Shown: piece by piece, positions 1 through 7,009 of the stretch | Layout: each line of letters starts with the position of its first letter | Numbering within the stretch: position 1 is the stretch's first letter | NCBI GenBank assembly: GCA_003175915.1 | Contig: PSRH01000072.1 | Coordinates: 1-12,698 of the forward strand | Direction of reading: 5' to 3' | Length of the DNA stretch: 12,698 bases | DNA from: Candidatus Melainabacteria bacterium | GTDB taxonomy: Bacteria; Cyanobacteriota; Vampirovibrionia; Obscuribacterales; Obscuribacteraceae | Made by a program: the position numbers and the translations under genes | The notes under the pieces: generated by a model | What the model saw: the letters and a program-made list of their open reading frames with translations, nothing else | Told to the model about the DNA's origin: nothing | The model's database searches: none

Positions 1-363
1 CTGTTGAACACCCCATACCGTTTCTATGGGTTGACGATTGGGCAGCTGCTCATGCTTGTCCTGGCCGTTCTAGCTGGTATTTATTCCTGGACCAATATGC
101 CGAACGCCAATATGAAGGTATTCAACGGTTTGCCCCTTGGCTTTCTGGTATGTATGGCCATTGTTTGCGGGGCGATGGTCTTCGTTTTTGCTAATCAAAT
201 CAAACCCCTGCAGTGGTGGCGTAATAAGCTGCTTTACACTTTGCGTCTTCGTCCGAGCATCTACGTTCCCTGTCGCCAACCGGCCCACATCTATCCAGAT
301 GCCAATATAATTGAAGGAACGACACAGAAATCCAGCGAATTTTCTGTTTTGGCGCGCAAATAA
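1..363 (+). CDS. PrgI/VirB3-like T4SS inner-membrane protein (5' end possibly cut)
   Basis: Small integral membrane protein of about 120 residues, placed directly before a VirB4 ATPase. Counting from the TTG at position 4, a short N-terminus (NTPYRFYGLTIGQ) leads into TM1 at about residues 13-32; TM2 is at about 46-64; a basic, Trp-containing stretch follows (PLQWWRNKLLYTLRLRP) and then a short soluble tail. This layout, two close TM helices followed by a basic 'leucine-arginine-rich, YVP' segment, is that of PrgI/TcpE-type VirB3 equivalents. In T4SSs, VirB3-like proteins sit in the inner membrane and work with VirB4, and the two are often adjacent or fused. The frame stays open to the window edge (CTG then TTG), and no ribosome binding site can be seen, so the true start may be TTG at 4 or lie outside the window. 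The VirB4 gene follows after 20 nt. The identification rests on topology and neighbour rather than a diagnostic motif. Confidence 0.72.
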   Translation: MLNTPYRFYGLTIGQLLMLVLAVLAGIYSWTNMPNANMKVFNGLPLGFLVCMAIVCGAMVFVFANQIKPLQWWRNKLLYTLRLRPSIYVPCRQPAHIYPDANIIEGTTQKSSEFSVLARK

Positions 364-383
364 AATCAACAACCGCTTATAAC

Positions 384-3146
384 ATGACCGATAGCACACC
401 ATTTGCCAGGTTCCGGAAGGCCTCTTCAGGCTCTTCTTCAGGCCGCCCCGAGGAGTCTCGGACGCCTATCAGGGAGAACCTTTCAGGTGACGATAGTGCT
501 CATAAAATGCCATTGACGGCCAAACCTTCCTTCCACAATATTGTGGCCGGTATTTACAACTCCTTGCCCCCGGCTCTAAGGGAAGCTATTCCAATTGCCA
601 ACCATAGAGGAGTTGCCGCAGGCGCTGAGGATGATACGGCATTCCCTGCTGATCGCGGGCTGCATGGCTGGGAGGATGTTTGTTTCATATACGCTATCCC
701 TGGAGATGACCAAGATGACGGCGTCGTTGTTCTGGCCGACGGCAGCTTTCGGAAATATCTCGAATGTAAGGGTATCAATGCGCTTCTTTTCGATGAAGCC
801 GATCGGGAAACAATGGCCAAACAATTTGCTGCTTTTGCCAATTCCTGTGATTCGGACATTCAACTCCTGGTTAAATCGCGCAACTTGCCGGTGGATGAGT
901 ATCTTTCTAAGTACCAGGACCAGGTGCGTACCGACAACGATTATCTGAAATGGTATGCGAACTACACTGATCAATGGTTCCGTCGCGTGCAGGATGTCCA
1001 CTTTGTACCGCAGCGCGAATTCTATGTGATCGTAAGCTATAAACCGCCGGATGTAGCCAACAATACAGAGCCCTGGTCAGGTAAACGCTCGATTCAAAAG
1101 CACGAAGAGTACGTGGAGGTTTTGAATCGTCTGGCCAAAACTGCCTTCGAGCAATTGCGGCAATCGAATTTGCGCCCGCAAATTCTCAATCGCAAGGAAG
1201 TGCGCGATCTCATTTACGCCGATCTTAATCCGCGACTAGCGCAAAAGGAGCCCGGTGCTCCACCATCGCGACCAGATCTATCAGAAGCCTCATGCCTTGC
1301 TAGTTCTGCTCTTAAAGTAAACGAAGACTTTCTCTGGTTGGATGGACGCTATATTGGCACGCAATATATGGCCCACGCGCCGCACGAGACGTGGATGGGC
1401 TGGCTCGTCGATCTTTTAACCTTGAGCGTCGAATACACTGTCTCGATTTTCATTCACGTTTGCGATCAGGACAAAGTCCGGTCCGATCTCAAAAACAAGC
1501 ACCGCTTAGGCCATATGACGGCTACCCAGTTTGCCGCCCCTGACCTGGAGGGATTGGATGCCACGCGTGGTGCGGCGGCAGCTATTCAGGAATTCTTGCG
1601 CAGCTCCAATAAAGCCTTTGACGTCAGCCTTTACATTGCGACGAGCGCTGATTCACCCGAGCGCCTGGCTCAAAACACCGATGAAGTCCGCCGGGTCTTC
1701 AAGAATCGCGGAGCTCTGATAGACAGAGGTCAGATGCTGCAATTGGACGCCTGGCAGTCGACACTACCAGTAGGCGTCGATCGCCTGGCGATCGTGCATC
1801 GGGTCATGTCGCCAATTGTCGGAACCTTCTGGCCTTTCTTTACGGCTTCTTGCGGTACACCGGACGGTGTGCCCTTTGGATTTGCCAGTGCCTCTCGCGA
1901 GCCGGTTCTGCTCAACCCATTCTTTAGAGGGGCAGGCAAGGACGCTAACAATATGTTCGTTGTTGGTACAACCGGAGCTGGTAAATCATTCGCCGTTTCC
2001 ATGTTGATCTTGCGTTTACTTCCTTTGGGCACTCGCTTCGTTTTAATTGACAAAACCGTAGACAAGTTCGGTGCCTATCGCTTCGTCACCCAGTTGCTTG
2101 GCCCCGATCTGGCTTCTTATATCGATCTTGGACCGAATTCCGGTTTTGTTCTCAATCCTTTCGACCTGGGACCTGAAGACAAGCCGAGCGAACCTTCACC
2201 AGACAAAATCAGCACACTCTTGTCCCTGCTTGATCTGATGCTCGCTCCTGAGGGAAGAGAAGAACTGAATGTCGAAGAAAAGTCATTGCTGGACGGACTG
2301 ATTCGTGCCGCCTATCTGGATGCGCATTTTCGCTCGACCGTACCGACCATGTCCGACCTGGCGCGGGTTGCTGCCGAAGCGGCCGCCAACGAAATCGATC
2401 CGCTGCAACGTGACCGGCTGCAACAGTTTGCCCGCGGTCTGTCTTTATTTACGCGAACCGGTGCGTTTGGCGGCCTGGTCGATGGCTATACCAACGTCGA
2501 TCCGGAGAAACTCTTCACCGTATTTGATACCAGAGAAGTGAACGAGCCGAGATTGGAGAGAATCGCCGTTTTCATATTGGCAGAATACATCCGCAGGCGC
2601 GCTGCCGAATACAAAGAGCGCCGCGTCAGATTCGCCGCCATTATCGACGAAGCTGCTACTTTGATGAGGTTCAGAGCCGGAGCCCGACTCCTGGACGACC
2701 TCTCACGAAGAGCCAGGCACTACGGTATGATGCTCGTTTCGATCACTCAACAGCTCAAGGACTTCTTCAGGCAATCGGAGCAAGCCGATTCCGTCGTGAA
2801 GAACTCCCACATGAAACTGATTTTGAGGCAAGATCCTAGCGACTTGAAGGTATTGAAGGAAACCTTGAGACTGAGCGATGCAGAAGTGGTAGCTGTTGAG
2901 AATTTCACCAAGGACGAGGAAAAGCGCAAGGATAGCCAGTGTCTCCTGATTGTCGGCGCTACCCACGGGGTGATCAGACTGGTGCCCAGCCCCATGGATT
3001 ACTGGATCTGCACTTCAGAAGCGATTACCGACATTCCTAAGCGACAAGAAAAGATCAAGGAAGTAGAAACCAAGAATCCGAAACTGAGCAAGACGGACAC
3101 AGCCCGACAAGCCGTATTTTTCCTGGGCTTGACTCACGATGGCTAA
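384..3146 (+). CDS. virB4: VirB4/TraC-type T4SS ATPase
   Basis: This 920-residue protein is the inner-membrane-associated ATPase that powers T4SS assembly and substrate transfer. Residues 1-90 are polar and probably disordered. Residues about 95-500 form the VirB4/CagE-type N-terminal domain (for example GSFRKYLECKGINALLF). The C-terminal RecA-like ATPase has Walker A GTTGAGKS at 528-535 (Lys534), Walker B IIDEA at 753-757 (Asp755, Glu756), and the downstream glutamine motif SITQQLKDF (Gln789/Gln790). The stretch after it, about 796-825 with KLILRQDPSDLK, is typical of VirB4/TraC. The length is at the upper end of the family's usual 800-900. All key catalytic residues are present, so it should be active. 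The ATG at 384 has no clear Shine-Dalgarno sequence; ATG 507 (Met42) is an alternative that would remove part of the disordered N-terminus. It lies 20 nt after the VirB3-like gene and 32 nt before the next gene, so co-transcription is likely. VirD4/TraD-type coupling proteins share the fold but usually carry N-terminal TM helices, absent here. Confidence 0.93.
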   Translation: MTDSTPFARFRKASSGSSSGRPEESRTPIRENLSGDDSAHKMPLTAKPSFHNIVAGIYNSLPPALREAIPIANHRGVAAGAEDDTAFPADRGLHGWEDVCFIYAIPGDDQDDGVVVLADGSFRKYLECKGINALLFDEADRETMAKQFAAFANSCDSDIQLLVKSRNLPVDEYLSKYQDQVRTDNDYLKWYANYTDQWFRRVQDVHFVPQREFYVIVSYKPPDVANNTEPWSGKRSIQKHEEYVEVLNRLAKTAFEQLRQSNLRPQILNRKEVRDLIYADLNPRLAQKEPGAPPSRPDLSEASCLASSALKVNEDFLWLDGRYIGTQYMAHAPHETWMGWLVDLLTLSVEYTVSIFIHVCDQDKVRSDLKNKHRLGHMTATQFAAPDLEGLDATRGAAAAIQEFLRSSNKAFDVSLYIATSADSPERLAQNTDEVRRVFKNRGALIDRGQMLQLDAWQSTLPVGVDRLAIVHRVMSPIVGTFWPFFTASCGTPDGVPFGFASASREPVLLNPFFRGAGKDANNMFVVGTTGAGKSFAVSMLILRLLPLGTRFVLIDKTVDKFGAYRFVTQLLGPDLASYIDLGPNSGFVLNPFDLGPEDKPSEPSPDKISTLLSLLDLMLAPEGREELNVEEKSLLDGLIRAAYLDAHFRSTVPTMSDLARVAAEAAANEIDPLQRDRLQQFARGLSLFTRTGAFGGLVDGYTNVDPEKLFTVFDTREVNEPRLERIAVFILAEYIRRRAAEYKERRVRFAAIIDEAATLMRFRAGARLLDDLSRRARHYGMMLVSITQQLKDFFRQSEQADSVVKNSHMKLILRQDPSDLKVLKETLRLSDAEVVAVENFTKDEEKRKDSQCLLIVGATHGVIRLVPSPMDYWICTSEAITDIPKRQEKIKEVETKNPKLSKTDTARQAVFFLGLTHDG

Positions 3147-3178
3147 GCGCGGACTGCGTTTGTCTCACGGGACCAGAT

Positions 3179-3550
3179 ATGACAAGACAGTTTACGCCAG
3201 GCAAATTATTGATCATTTTCTGCGCCGCTTTGATAGCGGTCTGGGCTTCCTTGCAGTTGGTCAGCAATTTGAGGCTTTCCGCTCTGGCGAAGCTTGATGG
3301 ACAACGTGTACTCAATTGGAGTTGGCCGCCGGAAGGGGTGCGATCCAGGGTGGAAGTGTTAAGCGCTGAGGTGCTCAACCGAACGGCCACTGACGCAGTG
3401 GTAAGAGTGAAAGCCCGGCAAACCCTGCAACATATGGACAGTTCTGGAGTAACCTTTAGGGACAGTGGAGCCGCGAGTGACTGTCAGGCTGTACTGACCT
3501 ACTACAAAGCAAACCGGAACTGGCTTCTCGGTAAAGTGGAGATGCAATGA
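3179..3550 (+). CDS. Small single-TM protein of the T4SS operon, unknown function
   Basis: A 123-residue protein with a short basic N-terminus (MTRQFTPGK), one TM helix at about residues 9-28, and an extracytoplasmic domain of about 90 residues. That domain is rich in predicted beta strands (SRVEVLSAEVLNRT, DAVVRVKARQTLQ) and ends in LTYYKANRNWLLGKVEM, which looks like the closing hairpin of NTF2-like/cystatin-like domains, the fold also used by VirB8. No specific family is recognised, so a VirB8-like or pseudopilus/assembly role is inference from position and topology. It begins 32 nt after virB4, with a weak GGGA upstream of ATG 3179. Its stop overlaps the start of the next gene (ATGA, 3547-3550), which indicates translational coupling. 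An alternative is a VirB5-like or system-specific accessory subunit. Confidence 0.8.
   Translation: MTRQFTPGKLLIIFCAALIAVWASLQLVSNLRLSALAKLDGQRVLNWSWPPEGVRSRVEVLSAEVLNRTATDAVVRVKARQTLQHMDSSGVTFRDSGAASDCQAVLTYYKANRNWLLGKVEMQ
3536..3550 (+). promoter_or_regulatory. Ribosome binding site and ATGA stop/start coupling
   Basis: GTGGAG (3536-3541) lies 5 nt before ATG 3547 and 8 nt before the tandem ATG 3550. The upstream gene's TGA (3548-3550) overlaps the first ATG. Either Met can start the next gene; the 8-nt spacing slightly favours the second. The arrangement suggests re-initiation or coupled synthesis of the two small membrane proteins, perhaps in fixed ratio. Confidence 0.6.
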
Positions 3551-4122
3551 TGTATTGGAAAGTGCGTAGATATACACCAAAGGAATTGCTCAAGCTCTAT
3601 GGGCTCCATATTGCTCTCATTGTCAGCGTTGCGCTCAACCTTTGTTTGCTTGTCACAAGACCTAACCTGGCCAAGACGGTCAGCCCCGAAGTCAAGGCCG
3701 ACTTCGACGCTTTCGCGCGCAAGGTCACGAACCATATTCTCGACACAAGTTATATTACCTACGAGGCGGCTACCATGTCCCTGATGAGCCCCGAGAGCGG
3801 TGAATTGACACCTCCGGTGGTGCGCGCCCTTCAGCAGCAGCAACAATTGCCCCGTGATATGGGCGAATTGAAGGCAACAGCGAAAACCTATATGGCCCAG
3901 AGAAGGGTGTCTTCCGTGCGCATTGACGAAGTCAATCAAAGGGAAATGGACGGTCGTGGCCTTGTGCCTGTCGAAGTGGTCGGTGTTGTCGCCGTACATT
4001 CTGCTGAGGAGGCTGATCCAGGACCAGTGCACTTCCGCTTCCGCTATCTCATAGGTATGCGACCGGGCACGCAAACACCAACCGTGGCTAATTTCCAAGA
4101 CCTCTCGCCGCCGGCTAGATAG
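3547..4122 (+). CDS. Single-TM protein of the T4SS operon, possibly VirB8/TraE-like
   Basis: A 191-residue protein. A basic cytoplasmic N-terminus (WKVRRYTPKELLKLYG) precedes one TM helix at about residues 20-36 that ends in NLCLLV and RP. An extracytoplasmic domain follows: helices at about 45-115, including a short glutamine run QQQQQ near residue 95, then beta strands (VSSVRIDEVNQREMDGRG, VPVEVVGVVAVHS, FRFRYLIGM). A short cytoplasmic tail, one TM helix, then an alpha-plus-beta periplasmic domain is the VirB8/TraE/TrbF plan, in which the protein links inner-membrane components to the core complex. VirB8 proteins are usually about 220-240 aa and TraE-like ones about 190-200, so the length fits. 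No signature motif was found, so the assignment is structural inference. It is the last gene of the visible T4SS block; a possible promoter and an unrelated TPR gene follow. Confidence 0.82.
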   Translation: MMYWKVRRYTPKELLKLYGLHIALIVSVALNLCLLVTRPNLAKTVSPEVKADFDAFARKVTNHILDTSYITYEAATMSLMSPESGELTPPVVRALQQQQQLPRDMGELKATAKTYMAQRRVSSVRIDEVNQREMDGRGLVPVEVVGVVAVHSAEEADPGPVHFRFRYLIGMRPGTQTPTVANFQDLSPPAR

Positions 4123-4127
4123 ACGAT

Positions 4128-4158
4128 TTGCACCTGCCGACGTTGAACGGGTTACAAT
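4128..4158 (+). promoter_or_regulatory. Candidate sigma70-type promoter for the TPR gene
   Basis: TTGCAC (4128-4133) and TACAAT (4153-4158) are separated by 19 nt, in the 72-nt gap between the T4SS block and the TPR gene. The -10 is a 5/6 match to consensus; the spacer is 2 nt longer than ideal, so strength is doubtful. It would allow the TPR gene to be transcribed independently of the T4SS genes. Confidence 0.3.
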
Positions 4159-4194
4159 GAAGCGTTTGCTGGGTCCGGCGCTAGGCCATTTGCC

Positions 4195-5706
4195 ATGAGC
4201 ATAAGCATGAGATTATCAAGCACCAGGGGCGCCTGTCTTCAATGGCGATTCTCGCTGATGAGAACGAACTTAATTGTCTGTTCTCTGGCAGCGCTATTGG
4301 CGATTTTACTTTGTCCCTCTCTGGCTGCCAGTGCATCGTGGAGCACTTCCTACGAGCAAGGAGTAGAAGCTCTCAATGAACAAGATTTGGCAAAGGCTGA
4401 GGCGCATTTCCGCAAGGCCCTTAACCTTGTGCAAAGTCAGTCCAAGCGACCGGAGGATACGGAACAATGCATGCTCAAACTGGCGGACACGCTCGCTCTC
4501 GACTACAAAACAGAAGAAGCGCGCAGCCTTTACCAGGAACTGCTCAACATCCTCGTCAAAAGATACGGAAGTTATAGTCCGCGATTGGCACCCGTGCTGG
4601 GAGCGCTTGGCTCGATTGAAGAGTCGGTAGGCAATCATAAAACTGCCATGGATTTTTATCTGCGGGCCTTTCACATTTATGAAAGGAATGAAGGCCCCTA
4701 CAGCCCTGCTTTCGCCAAAACCCTTACTGGCATGGCGGCGACAGCTTCTAAGTTAGGAGCTACACGGCAAGCAGCATATAAGCGGTCCGGCCTATTCCTT
4801 CAGGAGGAGCCAGGATGGGAAGAAAGCAAGCAACTGGAAAGTTCGATCCATGAGAGCGGTGATCTCCTTAAGGTGAACGATCGCTCCAACCGAGATCTGA
4901 TCCTTGATTATCAAAGGGAGATTCTTGGAAAGGACAGACCTGCTCAGCAATCTCGCCCTCCCGCAGACGACACCACCTCTTACTGGGAGCGAGAAAGTGA
5001 AAGTCTGATTGGCACCCATAGACTGCGACAGACCGACGAGAATTCTCAGGTGGCTTCGCGCATAGTTCCTCAGCCGGCCTCTGAATCATCGCTTTCTCCC
5101 GCCTTCAGAATTGTCAACGACACCATCTTCAATCAAAATCATTACGAGAAGAATGAGGCATCCAGCAAGCGCACGATTGCCACAGACATCGATGCCCTGG
5201 GTCCGAATCATCCATCGGTAGCAAATGATCTCACCGGCCTGGCCCAGCTATATATTTCCCAGCAAAGGTACTCAGAAGCTGAACCACTTCTAAAGCGCGC
5301 TCTGTCTATCTATCGGCAAGCGTACGGTTCGAACAACCTACTCACAGTAAATGCGACGTCGACCTTGGCTTCGGTGGAGCTTCAACTAGGCCATTACGAA
5401 CAATCGACACAACTATACCGGGAAGCTCTCACAAGCGGGCAACAAATTACCGGACCGAATAGTTTGGAGACCGCCCGCATATTGAACGGGCTTGCTAGTC
5501 TCTATTTTCGTCAGGGCAAGCTGGTGGAATCCTGTACCTTCTACCAGTGGGCTGTGGCCAGCACCCAGGCGGCACTGGGTGAGAATAGCCCGCTTCTGGC
5601 TGCCAGCCTGAAAGACTACGCTCAGGTTTTGAGAAGCCTAGGGCGCGATAGCGAAGCGCTTGCTGTCGAAGCACGCGCAAACAAGATTTTGGCCGCGTCC
5701 AATTAG
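4195..5706 (+). CDS. Exported TPR-repeat protein (kinesin-light-chain-like repeats)
   Basis: A 503-residue protein, probably exported, with a role in protein-protein interaction; its partners are unknown. Residues 22-47 form a signal peptide: MRTN, then a hydrophobic core, with a likely Ala-Ser-Ala cleavage site at 45-47. An N-terminal TPR block covers about 50-195 (YEQGVEALNEQDLAKAEAHF; GNHKTAMDFYLRAFHIYE). A polar linker of about 140 residues (about 196-335) follows, without clear repeats. A C-terminal block of TPR_12 repeats covers about 336-500, with phased GPNHPSVAND, GSNNLLTVNA, GPNSLETARI and GENSPLLAAS and the helix pattern A-x-L-Y-x-x-Q-x-x-Y. ATG 4195 gives a 21-residue basic extension ahead of the signal core, while ATG 4258 (Met22) gives a normal signal peptide; neither has a strong ribosome binding site. 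Cys40 is preceded by LL rather than a lipobox, so it is probably not a lipoprotein. The stop (TAG 5704-5706) overlaps the stop of the convergent efflux operon. Confidence 0.88.
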   Translation: MSISMRLSSTRGACLQWRFSLMRTNLIVCSLAALLAILLCPSLAASASWSTSYEQGVEALNEQDLAKAEAHFRKALNLVQSQSKRPEDTEQCMLKLADTLALDYKTEEARSLYQELLNILVKRYGSYSPRLAPVLGALGSIEESVGNHKTAMDFYLRAFHIYERNEGPYSPAFAKTLTGMAATASKLGATRQAAYKRSGLFLQEEPGWEESKQLESSIHESGDLLKVNDRSNRDLILDYQREILGKDRPAQQSRPPADDTTSYWERESESLIGTHRLRQTDENSQVASRIVPQPASESSLSPAFRIVNDTIFNQNHYEKNEASSKRTIATDIDALGPNHPSVANDLTGLAQLYISQQRYSEAEPLLKRALSIYRQAYGSNNLLTVNATSTLASVELQLGHYEQSTQLYREALTSGQQITGPNSLETARILNGLASLYFRQGKLVESCTFYQWAVASTQAALGENSPLLAASLKDYAQVLRSLGRDSEALAVEARANKILAASN

Positions 5707-6998
5707 GATTGTGGCAGGGGTTGCCCCGACTTCTCTGGAGCCTCTTGTATTGGACGCACTTTTGATTGTTCTTGTAACTCTTCGCTGCCTTTCTTGGCGA
5801 CCATGTCTCCTTGTTTAATGTCACCAAAGACTTCCACTTGATCTTTCATTATCTGACCTTTGCGCACAGATACCCAGTCGATAATGTTGTTCCTCACAAC
5901 GCAGACAAAAGTATCAAGCGGTGTTGAAACAACGGCGGAGATTGGCACGAACAGCGAGGAAGCGCGTTCGTGCGTCGGCCAATACACTTTGCAAAACATG
6001 CCGGGCAGAATCGCGTAGTTTGGATTGAAGTAGTTGAGTTCGACCGGCATGGTTCGAGTTTCCTTGTCGAGTTTATTGCTGATCCGTGCCACAGTTCCTG
6101 TAAATTTGCGTCCCGGAAATGCGGACACGGTGAATTGAACTTGAGAGCCAGGGACGACCCCGGCAGTATCAACTTCAGGAACTGGTGCAACGATTCTCAA
6201 AAGATCTAGCTGTGCGATCCGGCAAACAGGCGGATAAGCGCCGGTGCCATCGGGCCCAACAAAACTGCCGACGTGCATTTTTCTGTCGGTGACATAACCG
6301 TCAAAGGGAGCCTTTATTTGCAGATACGAAGCAAAGACGGCGAAATTGTCGAAAGCCTTTTCTTCAGCTTCAACTTCTTGCCTGCGCATGGAGACTTCGT
6401 GTGCTTTGGCATTGACTTTCTGGATGGCATTGTTGACGTCCTGACGATCAGCCTCGACAGATTGGGACCATTGCACGACATCGTTGTCGGCGATCACTCC
6501 GGGAACCAGCGAGGACGTATAAACTCTCTGGTAAGTTGATTGATCCGCGAGCAAATTTGCCTTACGTTTATTCAGCTCTGCTTGTAGATCTCCCAGCTTC
6601 GACTCTTCTGCCGCCAAAGTCGCCTTGGCTGCCGAGATTCTTGCCAACCATTCATTTCGACGTGCTAAATACTCCGGTGCGTACATACGAGCCATTAACT
6701 GGTTTTTCTTGACGACGGAGCCACGGTCGACGCCAATCCACTCAACAAAACCTGGAATCTTGGGATAAATCAGGACATCCTGATAGGCCTCAATTTCACC
6801 CGGCAGTTGATCCTCGCGAAAGAGAGCTTTGGATTCTACCTTGACCACAGGCACAGAAATCTCTGCTTGTTCCTGCGGTTCTGCTTCAAGCGCTGGATGA
6901 TGAAAGGCATTCCAGATGAAGAAAAAACCAACGCCGGCTAATGCCAGAACAACCATGACAAAAACAAGATTCTTAGTGTTAAACAGAGAGGATTGCAT
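5703..6998 (-). CDS. RND efflux membrane-fusion protein (periplasmic adaptor)
   Basis: A 431-residue adaptor that bridges the RND permease and the TolC-like channel across the periplasm. Residues about 10-29 form an uncleaved N-terminal TM anchor, and no lipobox is present. The barrel-sandwich (lipoyl-like) halves are at about 75-102 (VLIYPKIPGFVEWIGV, DRGSVVKKNQ) and 225-250 (LQIKAPFDGYVTDRKMHVGS). Between them, about 107-218, lies a charged alpha-helical hairpin that should dock on the channel tip. A beta-barrel domain covers about 265-345 (RIAQLDLLRIVAPVPE; ELNYFNPNYAILPGMFCKVY), and a membrane-proximal domain runs to about 410. The tail is polar and proline-rich. The length is typical. 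No His- or Met-rich metal-binding segment is present, so metal efflux is not supported. It is the last gene of the operon, 11 nt after the permease stop, with a weak AAGAG 7-8 nt before ATG 6998; a better AGGAG sits 19 nt away inside the permease end. Confidence 0.93.
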   Translation of the reverse strand: MQSSLFNTKNLVFVMVVLALAGVGFFFIWNAFHHPALEAEPQEQAEISVPVVKVESKALFREDQLPGEIEAYQDVLIYPKIPGFVEWIGVDRGSVVKKNQLMARMYAPEYLARRNEWLARISAAKATLAAEESKLGDLQAELNKRKANLLADQSTYQRVYTSSLVPGVIADNDVVQWSQSVEADRQDVNNAIQKVNAKAHEVSMRRQEVEAEEKAFDNFAVFASYLQIKAPFDGYVTDRKMHVGSFVGPDGTGAYPPVCRIAQLDLLRIVAPVPEVDTAGVVPGSQVQFTVSAFPGRKFTGTVARISNKLDKETRTMPVELNYFNPNYAILPGMFCKVYWPTHERASSLFVPISAVVSTPLDTFVCVVRNNIIDWVSVRKGQIMKDQVEVFGDIKQGDMVAKKGSEELQEQSKVRPIQEAPEKSGQPLPQS

Positions 6999-7009
6999 AG
7001 TCGATCTCT

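Noticed and set aside
3139..3297. 52-codon ORF starting at an ATG that overlaps the virB4 stop (ATGGCTAA)
   Set aside because: The overlap looks like a coupled start, but the frame is mostly shadowed by the 3179-3550 gene, which has a clear TM helix and an ATGA junction with the next gene; the product is basic and resembles nothing known.
4312..4320. Lipoprotein lipobox at Cys40 of the TPR protein
   Set aside because: The residues before the Cys are ILL, lacking the Gly/Ala/Ser needed at -1; a signal peptidase I site follows instead.
5713..5727. GGGG-TTG-CCCC hairpin just after the TPR stop as a terminator
   Set aside because: The stem is only 4 bp, no T run follows, and it lies inside the coding end of the adaptor gene.
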